DNA of 63,589 nucleotides from Chloroflexaceae bacterium (GTDB lineage Bacteria; Chloroflexota; Chloroflexia; Chloroflexales; Chloroflexaceae). The notes below the pieces were generated by a model, which made no database searches, was not told where the DNA came from, and saw only the letters and a list, made by a program, of their open reading frames with translations. Shown here piece by piece: positions 37,827-49,205 of this stretch. The stretch spans positions 16,591 to 80,179 of the forward strand of contig JAAUTZ010000007.1 of assembly GCA_012031225.1 (NCBI GenBank). Direction: 5' to 3'. The position numbers were made by a program, and so were the translations under genes. The first letter of the stretch is position 1, and each line of letters begins with the position of its first letter.

Positions 37827-38831
37827 TCAGGCTCCTTTCTGGCGTAGGTGGAGGGCAAGGTGATACAGCAGGGCCATGCGAACTGCCACCCCGTTCGTCA
37901 CTTGTTCTTCGATCACCGATTGGGCGGAGACGGCGACATCGGGCGCGATCTCTACGCCCTCATTCAGCGGGCCCGGATGGAGCACCAGCATGCCCGTGAG
38001 GGCGGCTTGCAGGCGGGCTTGCGAGAGCGCGAAGAATTGGGCGTACTCGCGCAGGGAGGGGAGTAGCCCGGCTTCTTGGCGTTCGCGTTGCAGGCGCAGC
38101 ACAATCACCGCATCGGCATCTTGCAGGGCTGCATCGAGGCTGTAGACGATCCGCAGATCGGGCCACGTATCCAGCCAAAACTGCTCATTGCCGAGCAGGG
38201 TCGGCGGGGCACACAGCGTGACGTGTGCGCCCATCGCCGTCAGCCCCCACAGATTGGAGCGGGCGACGCGGCTATGCAGAATATCGCCGACAATCACGAT
38301 ATGGCGGCGTTCGAGTGTGCCGAGCTTGTCGCGTAGGGTAAAGAGATCCAGCAGGGCTTGGGTCGGGTGGGCATGGCTACCATCGCCGGCATTGATGATT
38401 GCGCCGCGAAAGTGTTGGGCGAGCAGGTGCGCGGTTCCGGCGTAGCTATGGCGTAGCACCAGAATATCCGCGCCGAGTGCCTGTAGCGTCCGCATCGTAT
38501 CGAGCAACGATTCGCCCTTCTCGACGCTGCTGCCGCGTGCCGCAAAGTTGACCACATTGGCGGAGAGGGCTTTGGCGGCCAGCTCAAACGAGATGCGCGT
38601 GCGGGTGCTATCTTCGTAAAACATGTTGACTACACTCACGCCGCGCAGGGTGGGCACTTGGGCAATCTCGCGGCTGAGAATTTCCTTCATCCCGACGGCG
38701 GTATCGAGCAAGGTTTCGATCTCGTGGCGCGTGAAGTCGTCGAGATCGAGCACATGGCGACGAGTTGGGCGGATGGGTTCAGGCAGTGTCACAGGTGCTT
38801 CTCCTGTTTCCGGTTGATCGGTGGTGGGCAA
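37827..38831 (-). CDS. pyrB: aspartate carbamoyltransferase catalytic subunit
   Basis: 334 residues. It transfers the carbamoyl group to aspartate, step two of pyrimidine synthesis. EDSTRTRISFE is the carbamoyl-phosphate-binding signature, with HAHPTQALLDLFTL and the DADVIVLRLQRERQ-like segment following. The N-terminus has about 20 extra residues before the conserved start (RRHVLDLDDF). No pyrI regulatory subunit is adjacent; regulation by PyrR from the same operon is expected. Confidence 0.96.
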   Translation of the reverse strand: MPTTDQPETGEAPVTLPEPIRPTRRHVLDLDDFTRHEIETLLDTAVGMKEILSREIAQVPTLRGVSVVNMFYEDSTRTRISFELAAKALSANVVNFAARGSSVEKGESLLDTMRTLQALGADILVLRHSYAGTAHLLAQHFRGAIINAGDGSHAHPTQALLDLFTLRDKLGTLERRHIVIVGDILHSRVARSNLWGLTAMGAHVTLCAPPTLLGNEQFWLDTWPDLRIVYSLDAALQDADAVIVLRLQRERQEAGLLPSLREYAQFFALSQARLQAALTGMLVLHPGPLNEGVEIAPDVAVSAQSVIEEQVTNGVAVRMALLYHLALHLRQKGA

Positions 38832-38845
38832 CCAACAGTCAGGGA

Positions 38846-39505
<660 letters not shown>

Positions 39506-39509
39506 TCAG

Positions 39510-39538
39510 ATTGTACACGCACGCGGCAGGGGTGTCAA
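39510..39538 (-). promoter_or_regulatory. sigma-70-type promoter of the pyr operon
   Basis: Read on the minus strand: TTGACA (39533-39538), exactly 17 bases, TACAAT (39510-39515). The -35 is consensus and the -10 has one departure. The predicted start near 39503 leaves about 100 bases of leader before pyrR. Confidence 0.85.
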
Positions 39539-39803
39539 CTCGTTGATTACAACCCTCTCTAATCAGATCTACGTCGGCTGTTTAGTTATCCTATCCAGAG
39601 AATACGAGTGAAGATTTGGATACCTTTACCCTACATCTCTCAATGAGACTCTGGTACTATGACATACATTAAGCACGATACACCTAGCCTGAATCTAAAT
39701 AATCATCCTCACGATAAGGATAACTACGGTATGCGTGCCCGCAACTCGATGACATGAGTTGTGTCGCTCAATTGAATAGTACCTCATTGGTAGCCATGCT
39801 GCC

Positions 39804-39960
39804 AGCCCTATGGGCACACCCTGTTCCATAGGCTGTGGGTTACTGATAAGGAAAGGAGGTTGTAGTTCTTTGGCAATGTCTATCCTGCGCTGGTGCAGGA
39901 TGCTCTGAGCACACTTCTCCATACGCCTCTTCTTTGGCTGTTCCTGACGTGGGTGTCAGG
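39804..39960 (+). ncRNA. structured intergenic region upstream of amtB (putative leader or small RNA)
   Basis: The roughly 680-base gap between the pyr promoter and amtB has no convincing gene but holds three short hairpins in a row. They are AGCCCTATGG/CCATAGGCT (39804-39834, one bulge), ATCCTGC/GCAGGAT (39882-39901, 6-base loop) and CCTGAC/GTCAGG (39943-39960, 6-base loop). A GAAAGGAGG sequence lies at about 39851-39859 between the first two. I do not recognise a known riboswitch family. Strand is assumed from the direction of amtB. The rest of the gap (39541-39803 and 39961-40137) is AT-rich and shows nothing else I can name. Confidence 0.35.
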
Positions 39961-40137
39961 CGATGAAACGGAGTTGCAGTCGGTTTTCTGGCAATTTCCG
40001 CACAGCCCCGCAATGATGCAAAGGCACAATTCAATGATTGAATATGCAGTGTGTGATTGTTGTTTATAGCTCGATAGGATGGGCTAACGCACACATGGGG
40101 CAGATTGCCCAATTGCTCGGTGCAACTGTTTGCACAC

Positions 40138-40151
40138 TCCCGTGTACGGGA
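40138..40151. promoter_or_regulatory. palindrome upstream of amtB
   Basis: TCCCGTGTACGGGA, perfect 6-base arms around GT, 72 bases before the amtB start. It could be an operator for a nitrogen regulator or a small leader hairpin. Confidence 0.4.
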
Positions 40152-40222
40152 AATCGGATCGCTCTAGCACAACGTCACAATCAGGTTACTGTTACAACAT
40201 ATCTGTCAGGAGGTTACGAGTT

Positions 40223-41608
40223 ATGAAACGGTTCTGGAAAGTTGGGGCAGGCTTTGCGGGCGCACTCGCGCTAATGGCTCTGTTTGCCGATGTTTCATTC
40301 GCACAAGAAGCTGACCTTGCCGAGCAAGTGGCTGGGCTTCAGGCGGTTACGACGACGATCTGGCTCATCATTTCAGCAGCGTTGGTATTCTTTATGCAGG
40401 CCGGCTTTGCACTGCTCGAAGCTGGCTCGGTGCAGTCGAAGAACGTTGCTAACGTATTGATGAAGAACTTGGCTGACTTTGCGATTGCCACATTCGCTTT
40501 TCTCGCAGTCGGCTATGCGTTTATGTTTGGTGATGGTACGCCATTTATTGGTTTGAGTGGCTTCTTCCTCAACGAGTTTGGCGGTGATCCGGTTGATCTG
40601 ACGTTCTGGTTCTTCCAGCTCGTCTTCGCAGGCACGGCGGCTACGATTGTTTCCGGTGCTGTCGCTGAGCGCACCAAGTTCGGGGCGTACCTGATTTTCA
40701 GCTTGATCATCACCGCGTTCATCTATCCTATCTACGGACACTGGGTCTGGGGCGGTGGCTGGCTGAGTGATCTGAGCTTCTTGGGCGATGACGTTGCCTT
40801 CACCGACTTCGCAGGCTCAACTGTTGTTCACAGCGTTGGTGGCTGGGCTGCGTTCTTCGGTGCGATGGTGGTAGGCGCACGGATTGGTCGCTTTGATAAG
40901 GATGGCAAGCCGGTAGCTATTCCGGGCCACTCGGTAACGATGGTTGCGTTGGGTGTGTTCATCCTGTGGATCGGCTGGTTTGGCTTCAACGCTGGGAGCC
41001 AGCTGAGTGCTTCGACTGGCGACGATGCAACGGCTATTGCACTGATCGCTGCAAACACCACGATTGCCGCTGCGATGGGTGCGATTGGGGCTGTGCTTTA
41101 TAGCTTAAAGAGTGGTAAGGTCTCATTTACCGCAGGCTTTGCTGGCGTGCTTGGTGGCTTGGTTGCCATCACCGCACCCTGCGCGTTCGTGACCCCGCTC
41201 CAAGCGGTTATCATCGGTCTAGTCGGTGGTGCTATCGTACCTTGGGGCATGGAGATGTTGGAGAAGTTTAAGATTGATGACCCAGCAGGTGCGGTACCAG
41301 TTCACTTGATGGCAGGTGTGTGGGGCACATTGGCGGTTGGTCTGTTCCCCTTCAACATGACTCAGCTCATGGCCCAAGTAATTGGTATTCTGGCGTGTGC
41401 CGTGTGGGCTGGCGGCTTGAGCTACCTGACGTTCCTTGCGATTGACAAGACGATTGGTATGCGCGTCAGTGCTGAAGAAGAACTGCACGGGCTGGATTAC
41501 GACGAGCATGGGATTGTTGCTTACCCTGACATCAATGCCATTCCGGGTGCCGCTGTGCCGGCAACCGCCGAAATCGGCACGGGTGTGAGCCGCGCCCCTG
41601 CGAAGTAA
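40223..41608 (+). CDS. amt: ammonium transporter
   Basis: About 461 residues with a cleavable signal peptide (cut near FAQE) and eleven membrane segments. It carries ammonium across the cytoplasmic membrane. The twin pore His lie in VHSVGGWAAFFGAMVVG and PVHLMAGVWGT, and the outer gate region includes FFMQAGFALLEAG. The C-terminal tail (GLDYDEHGIVAYPD) is the usual regulatory tail that contacts PII proteins, although no glnK gene follows. AGGAGG lies 9 bases before the ATG at 40223. Codon use is visibly richer in A/T at third positions than in neighbours, which may reflect high expression or transfer. A strong hairpin follows 74 bases after the stop. Confidence 0.96.
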   Translation: MKRFWKVGAGFAGALALMALFADVSFAQEADLAEQVAGLQAVTTTIWLIISAALVFFMQAGFALLEAGSVQSKNVANVLMKNLADFAIATFAFLAVGYAFMFGDGTPFIGLSGFFLNEFGGDPVDLTFWFFQLVFAGTAATIVSGAVAERTKFGAYLIFSLIITAFIYPIYGHWVWGGGWLSDLSFLGDDVAFTDFAGSTVVHSVGGWAAFFGAMVVGARIGRFDKDGKPVAIPGHSVTMVALGVFILWIGWFGFNAGSQLSASTGDDATAIALIAANTTIAAAMGAIGAVLYSLKSGKVSFTAGFAGVLGGLVAITAPCAFVTPLQAVIIGLVGGAIVPWGMEMLEKFKIDDPAGAVPVHLMAGVWGTLAVGLFPFNMTQLMAQVIGILACAVWAGGLSYLTFLAIDKTIGMRVSAEEELHGLDYDEHGIVAYPDINAIPGAAVPATAEIGTGVSRAPAK

Positions 41609-41681
41609 GTAGGTATCTATCCGCGCACCGGCCCATCAGAGGCAGGTGCAGCTACGCTGAAATCTCCCGCGTAGACCTCCG

Positions 41682-41713
41682 GGGACTGGCTGAAAGCAGC
41701 AGCAGCCAGTCCC
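41682..41713 (+). terminator. hairpin after amt
   Basis: GGGACTGGCTG (41682-41692) pairs perfectly with CAGCCAGTCCC (41703-41713) around a 10-base loop, followed by TTCCCC. A stable stem without a real U-run. Confidence 0.6.
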
Positions 41714-41756
41714 TTCCCCATTCCCGCGCTACGGATTTTGTGCTATAGTACGAGCT

Positions 41757-41762
41757 TATAAT
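41757..41762 (+). promoter_or_regulatory. candidate -10 element for ppk2
   Basis: TATAAT 38 bases before the ppk2 start, with no recognisable -35 at 16-18 bases. Confidence 0.35.
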
Positions 41763-41799
41763 TCTCACCTCGCCACCAAGTGTGCAAAGGAGCAACAAT

Positions 41800-42633
41800 A
41801 TGACCTCTCTCGCAATTCGGGTTGAACCCGGCAAGAAGTTTAATCTTGCCAAAATTGAGACGCGCTACAGTGGCGATCTTGAGCGGGACACCGCCGAAGC
41901 GCAGCTGGAAGAGCTGACCAACGAGCTGAGCGATCTGCAAGAGATGCTGTATGCCGCAGATACGCATAGTGTGCTGGTGGTGCTGCAAGGGATGGATACG
42001 AGCGGCAAAGATGGCACGATCCGCAAGGTGTTTTCCAAAATCGAAATTCTGGGGGCCCGCATGTCCGATTTCAAGACCCCCTCATCACTGGAACTCTCGC
42101 ACGATTTCCTGTGGCGGGTGCATTATCGGGCCCCGCGCCGCGGCGATCTGGTCGTGTTCAATCGCTCCCACTACGAGGATGTGCTGATTGCGCGGGTCCG
42201 CAACCTTGTGCCCGAATCGCTGTGGAGCAAACGCTATCGCCATATCAACGACTTCGAGCGGTTGCTTGCGGATCACAATACCATCATCTTGAAGTTCTTC
42301 TTGCATATCGGCAAGGATGAGCAGAAGAAACGCCTGCTTGAGCGCGAGCAAGATATATCCAAGGCGTGGAAGCTCGCGCCCGGCGATTGGTATGAACGCC
42401 CCTATTGGGATGATTACATGCAAGCCTACGAGGATGCGCTGCGGGAGTGCTCGACTGAGTATGCCCCGTGGTACGTCATTCCGGCTGACCGCAAGTGGTT
42501 TCGCAATATTGCGGTAGCAGAGACGCTGGTTGCAACATTGCGGGCGTATGCGCCGCAGTGGGCGCAGGTATTGGAGAAGATGAGTGCCGAGCGGCTGATG
42601 GAGTTGGAACAGATTACCGAGCGCAAAGCATAA
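41800..42633 (+). CDS. polyphosphate kinase 2 family protein
   Basis: About 277 residues, a single PPK2 domain. It transfers phosphate between polyphosphate and a nucleotide (AMP, ADP or GDP). Walker A is GMDTSGKDG (about residue 64), Walker B is FNRSHYEDV, and a lid helix with RLLEREQDISKAWK follows. Single-domain length and WKLAPGDWYERPYWDDYMQAYEDAL resemble the class I or class III enzymes that phosphorylate ADP or both AMP and ADP; the class cannot be fixed by eye. AAAGGAG lies 8 bases before the ATG at 41800. Confidence 0.93.
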   Translation: MTSLAIRVEPGKKFNLAKIETRYSGDLERDTAEAQLEELTNELSDLQEMLYAADTHSVLVVLQGMDTSGKDGTIRKVFSKIEILGARMSDFKTPSSLELSHDFLWRVHYRAPRRGDLVVFNRSHYEDVLIARVRNLVPESLWSKRYRHINDFERLLADHNTIILKFFLHIGKDEQKKRLLEREQDISKAWKLAPGDWYERPYWDDYMQAYEDALRECSTEYAPWYVIPADRKWFRNIAVAETLVATLRAYAPQWAQVLEKMSAERLMELEQITERKA

Positions 42634-42642
42634 TGTCTATGG

Positions 42643-43677
42643 TTAGCCGACTAGCGTGGACACAACGCGCTCCCACGTAATGCCCTGCACCTTTGCCACG
42701 CCTGCGGTGCCGAGCCGCTCGGCGAGGGTGGCATCATCGAGCAGTAGCTCGATGCGGGCGGCAAGGGCCGCAGGATCGGGCGGCAGCACATAGCCATTGA
42801 CCCCATCCGTAACAAATTCGAGGACACCGCCGGCATCCTCCGTCGTCAGCACGGGGCGGGCGGCGGCGCATGCTTCCACCGTCGCAAAGCCATAGTCCTC
42901 ATCGAGCGGGGCATAGTAGACTGCCCGCGCTTCGGCATACAGGCGCACGAGCGTGGCCTCATCCACAAAGCCGAGAAACTGTACCCGCTCACCGAGATCA
43001 AGCCGCTGGGCAAGCTGCACAAGGCGCGGCTGATCTGCGCCGGTGCCCGCAATAATTGCCCGTGCGTGGCGGGCATGCGCGAGGGCGTGCAGCAGCAGGT
43101 CAATCCGCTTGGCTTGATCGAGGCGCGAACAGGAGAGGATGTAGTCGCCGTAGTTGCCCGCATACAGGCGGCTAGCGTAGCGGCTGGGCGGGTAGAGGAC
43201 GTGGCTATCGAGACCATTGTAGCGGTGCAAGCGTTGGCTGACATTGTGCGAAATGGTGTAGCGGGCGCGGGCTTCGCTGAGCGCACGCCGATCCATCGTG
43301 AGTAGCGCGGCGCGGGCGTTGCGGTGGGCGGGAATATTGACAATATCGCTCATGGGTGTGCCATACCAATCATACGCTTGGCGCAACTGATGCACGAGCC
43401 AGACCACTTTGTGCGGGTGCTGCACGATGTAGGATGGGAATTTGGTGCAGATCACCTGATCCACCGCTCCATCGTCTACGTGCGTGAGCTGGAGTAGCCG
43501 CCACACCAATGCGCTTTGCAGGGCCTGCTCGACGGGGTGCCACACAAACGGCAGGCTGACCAGATCGGCTATGTGCCCGTGTTCACGCAGGGCATCGCGC
43601 ACGCCCTCGGCGAGGTACTCTGCGCCGCCGCGCACGAAGGGCACTTGGGGGGTGCAGATCAGGATGCGCTTGGGCAT
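42643..43677 (-). CDS. glycosyltransferase family 4-type protein
   Basis: About 344 residues with a GT-B fold. The N-terminal domain opens ILICTPQVPFVRGGAEYLAEG, and the C-terminal domain has the sugar-nucleotide site segment FLGFVDEATLVRLYAEARAVYYAPLDEDYGFATVEACAAARPVL with the conserved E-x7-E arrangement of retaining GT4/GT1 enzymes. It probably adds a sugar in exopolysaccharide or glycolipid assembly; donor and acceptor unknown. The ATG at 43677 overlaps the upstream glycosyltransferase gene by 19 bases, so both are likely made together. Confidence 0.88.
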   Translation of the reverse strand: MPKRILICTPQVPFVRGGAEYLAEGVRDALREHGHIADLVSLPFVWHPVEQALQSALVWRLLQLTHVDDGAVDQVICTKFPSYIVQHPHKVVWLVHQLRQAYDWYGTPMSDIVNIPAHRNARAALLTMDRRALSEARARYTISHNVSQRLHRYNGLDSHVLYPPSRYASRLYAGNYGDYILSCSRLDQAKRIDLLLHALAHARHARAIIAGTGADQPRLVQLAQRLDLGERVQFLGFVDEATLVRLYAEARAVYYAPLDEDYGFATVEACAAARPVLTTEDAGGVLEFVTDGVNGYVLPPDPAALAARIELLLDDATLAERLGTAGVAKVQGITWERVVSTLVG

Positions 43678-44909
43678 GCGGCTTGCTCCGGTGGGGGTAG
43701 CTGTTGGTGGACAATCTGTGCCGTGCGGCGGGCAACCTCGCGCCAGTCGCACGTCTGCAAGACGAACTCGCGCCCGCGTGCGCCGAGCGTGTGGCGCAGG
43801 TTGGGGCTGGCGAGCAGCAAGTCAAGCGCGGCGGCAAAGCTGCCAAAGTCGCGGAACTGGAGGCCCCCGCCACTGCGCTGCACATGGTCAGCAGTCACGG
43901 CACAATCGCCGTGGACCAGTGCCGGCACGCCTTGTAGCCACGCTTCCATTAGGACAATGCTAAAGCTCTCCAGCAGCGAGGGCAGCACAAACAGATCAGC
44001 GGCGGCAAACGCAGCGTGTTTCTCGTGGGCGGTGCGAAAGCCCAGATCCCACACGGGCGCATCGTGGTGGCGGGTGGCATCGAGGGCGGCGGGCAGGTGT
44101 AGCTCGCCGCGCCCAATCAGCAGGAGCCGCAGCGGTGGGCCCCGGCGGGCCCAATACTCGCGCAGGTAGCTGAACAGCGTATCCAGATTCTTGCTCGCAT
44201 CGCGCCGCCCAACATACAGCAGCACGGGCAGATCGGGGGCAATGCCCATGCGTTGCCGGAATGCGGCCCCATCGCCACGCGGCGATAGGTCTATGCCTTC
44301 GCCCGCCACCCATACCCGCTCAGGTGGCAACCCATACAGGCGCAGCGCAAGGGCAGCTTCGGCGTGGCTGTTGCACAGCAAGCCTTGCACCTGCGTGGCG
44401 AGGTAGCGATAGGTGCGGTAGCGGGCATATGGCTCATCGTGCAGGCAGGGCAACAGGTAGCTGTGCTGCGGTGCAAGCAGTGCCCCCCAAAAGCTAGTGG
44501 GGAAGGGGTAGGGTAGGAAGATGAAGCGTGTATGGGGCTGTTGCTCACGCTGCTGCACAATCGCCGTATATAGCTCATCACTGCTGAGCAGACTGCCTAG
44601 CAAGCGCAATTCGTGGGGCCCAAACTGCCCCAGCGGTGGCAGGAGCTGCGGGTGTTGCTGGAAAAACAGCGGCACGCCGCGCTGATCGGCAGGTGCAGGG
44701 CGGAACCGCCAGAGCGGGATGCCATCGAGGATGCCCCAGCCCGCCGGATAGTGCGCCGTCGCTTCAGGGTGGAACGAGTCGCGCCCGGTGCTCGCCCACA
44801 CGTACACCTGCTCGCCTTGCGCGTGCAGCGCGGTGGCAAGGCTCCGAGCTTGGGTTTCTGCGCCGCCCGTCGTATCGGGCCCATACCACGGGCTAACAAT
44901 AATGATCAT
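43659..44909 (-). CDS. glycosyltransferase family 4-type protein
   Basis: 416 residues, GT-B fold. IIIVSPWYGPDTTGGAETQARSLATAL is the family N-terminal acceptor domain; LLYVGRRDASKNLD and FVLPSLLESFSIVLMEAWLQGVPALV are in the nucleotide-sugar domain with the E-x7-E motif. It belongs to the same broad group as the overlapping downstream gene, and the pair resembles a small surface polysaccharide or glycolipid assembly unit. No flippase or polymerase is nearby. The gap upstream (44910-44975) contains a short G-rich repeat tract. Confidence 0.88.
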   Translation of the reverse strand: MIIIVSPWYGPDTTGGAETQARSLATALHAQGEQVYVWASTGRDSFHPEATAHYPAGWGILDGIPLWRFRPAPADQRGVPLFFQQHPQLLPPLGQFGPHELRLLGSLLSSDELYTAIVQQREQQPHTRFIFLPYPFPTSFWGALLAPQHSYLLPCLHDEPYARYRTYRYLATQVQGLLCNSHAEAALALRLYGLPPERVWVAGEGIDLSPRGDGAAFRQRMGIAPDLPVLLYVGRRDASKNLDTLFSYLREYWARRGPPLRLLLIGRGELHLPAALDATRHHDAPVWDLGFRTAHEKHAAFAAADLFVLPSLLESFSIVLMEAWLQGVPALVHGDCAVTADHVQRSGGGLQFRDFGSFAAALDLLLASPNLRHTLGARGREFVLQTCDWREVARRTAQIVHQQLPPPEQAACPSAS

Positions 44910-44975
44910 ACGCGCCAGTGTACCATACGGTGACAGGTGGCGGGGTGCAGGGTGATCACTCCGTGCCGCCTACCC

Positions 44976-46067
44976 TCACACCTGATTTGGGTCGCTGATG
45001 CGCGGCTGCTTGCGGAGCAGAGCCAGCACCGCAGGCGTAAGCACGAGCAGCAGCGTGAGCGGCAAGACGACCAGCATCACCAGATTGAAGGACCCGATGG
45101 CGGTGCTGCTGCTTGCAGTTAGGATCAGGTAAATCACGTAGGAGAAGTAGCAGCCAAGTAGCACCGCGCCTTCCCAACGGGCAATCACCTGCCCAGAGAA
45201 GAAGATCGGCAGGCTGGCAATGGCGACGGCAACCATCACGGGGAGATCGAAGCCAATCGCAGCAGGCGCAATTTGGATCGGCGCAATGACCGCAGTGATG
45301 CCGAGAATGCCGAGAATGTTGAAGATGTTGCTGCCAACCACATTGCCGACGGCAATATCCCGCTCGCCACGCAGTGCTGCCACCACAGAGGTGGCGACTT
45401 CGGGGAGCGACGTACCCACCGCCACAATCGTCAAGCCGATAACCAACTCGCTGATGCCAAACAGCCGCGCAAAGCTGATCGCCCCAGCTACCAGCCACTG
45501 TGCGCCGAGCATCAGCAGCGCGAGACCAACTACCGCTATACCAATCGCAATCGCTAGCCCGCGTGGGCTGCGGTCTACTTCATCGGTGAGGGTGGTTTGG
45601 GCATCGAGCACATTTGCCTTGCGGCTAGCGAGAATGGTGAAGGTGAGATACGCCAGTAGCCCCACCACCAAAAGCAGCCCATCAAAGCGGCTCAGTCCAC
45701 CATCGAAAGCTAGCCCGAACAGGATCAGCGAGATCACAATCATTAAGGGTACGTCGAGGCGGATCAACTGAAACTGCACAAACAGGGGCGTGATCAACGC
45801 ACAGACTCCTAGGATAAACAGCACATTGAAGATGTTGCTGCCGATAACATTGCCCAGTGCTAATGCCGGCTGCCCAGCCATAGCGGATTGCAAGCTCACG
45901 GCAAGTTCGGGCGAGCTTGTGCCAAAAGAGACGACGGTCAAGCCGATCACGAGCGGCGAGATCCCTACGGCTGTAGCCAAGCTCGATGCCCCGCGCACCA
46001 ATAGCTCTGCACCGCCAACCAGCAGCCCCAAGCCTAACACAAACAGCACTATCGTCAACCAATCCAC
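44976..46067 (-). CDS. Na+/Ca2+ exchanger family (CaCA) antiporter
   Basis: About 363 residues with ten membrane segments arranged as two inverted halves. The alpha-1 repeat GISPLVIGLTVVSFGTSSPEL and alpha-2 repeat GISELVIGLTIVAVGTSLPEV each carry the ion-binding GTS-PE motif. A hydrophilic loop lies between the halves. It exchanges calcium for sodium or protons at the cytoplasmic membrane; the counter-ion cannot be told. A GTG at 46067 with GAGGAA upstream is the best start; the longer frame adds 11 non-conserved residues. Confidence 0.9.
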   Translation of the reverse strand: MDWLTIVLFVLGLGLLVGGAELLVRGASSLATAVGISPLVIGLTVVSFGTSSPELAVSLQSAMAGQPALALGNVIGSNIFNVLFILGVCALITPLFVQFQLIRLDVPLMIVISLILFGLAFDGGLSRFDGLLLVVGLLAYLTFTILASRKANVLDAQTTLTDEVDRSPRGLAIAIGIAVVGLALLMLGAQWLVAGAISFARLFGISELVIGLTIVAVGTSLPEVATSVVAALRGERDIAVGNVVGSNIFNILGILGITAVIAPIQIAPAAIGFDLPVMVAVAIASLPIFFSGQVIARWEGAVLLGCYFSYVIYLILTASSSTAIGSFNLVMLVVLPLTLLLVLTPAVLALLRKQPRISDPNQV

Positions 46068-46208
46068 GCTTGTTCCTCGTTTCGCACAGATCCAAATCAA
46101 TCAGGGATAATCCGGGATCATCAGCCACGCCGGTTATCAACGATAGCATAGCACGGATCGCCGCCCTACGCTAGCGGTGATTCACCCGCCCCTGTGTGCC
46201 GCTACGTA

Positions 46209-46251
46209 TGCTATAATCATTCTTAGCTAAAACCCCTCGCAAACGGGGTTT
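46209..46251 (+). promoter_or_regulatory. extended -10 promoter and leader hairpin of acnA
   Basis: TG, one base, TATAAT (46212-46217) is a consensus extended -10. A few bases after the predicted start, AAACCCC (46230-46236) pairs with GGGGTTT (46245-46251), so the transcript would begin with a hairpin. About 90 bases remain to the aconitase start. The hairpin could protect the 5' end or attenuate. Confidence 0.5.
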
Positions 46252-46339
46252 CGTCTGCCGCGTCTGCACCGTCGCAAGCCCGGTGACCCAGAATTGGGCG
46301 GCACCCCCGACATTGCACCGAAGAGTAAGGAGAGAGATA

Positions 46340-49083
<2,744 letters not shown>

Positions 49084-49087
<4 letters not shown>

Positions 49088-49205
49088 GTGTTAGGGGGCA
49101 GGTGTCAGGTGTTAGGGGGCAGGTTTCAGGGAAGGCAATACATAGGCACTTCCCTGCTCCCTAGCCCCTGTCCCCTGATACCCAGTTCCTGCCCCCCGAC
49201 CCTAG
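49084..49205. repeat. large imperfect inverted repeat built of G-rich units, between convergent genes
   Basis: The left arm (49084-49134) is a tandem of GGTGTTAGGGGGCA-like units and the right arm (49149-49205) is an imperfect reverse complement of the same units. The innermost 8 bases, CAGGGAAG and CTTCCCTG, pair perfectly around a 14-base loop. The arms include the last bases and stops of both acnA and the McrB-like gene. It probably stops transcription from both sides. Confidence 0.75.

Noticed and set aside
36968-37999. 343-codon plus-strand frame over pyrC and pyrB
   Set aside because: Antisense shadow of two clear pyrimidine genes.
39695-40112. Two short minus-strand frames in the pyr-amt gap
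   Set aside because: No ribosome-binding site, no resemblance to known proteins, and they coincide with the hairpin-rich region; treated as non-coding.
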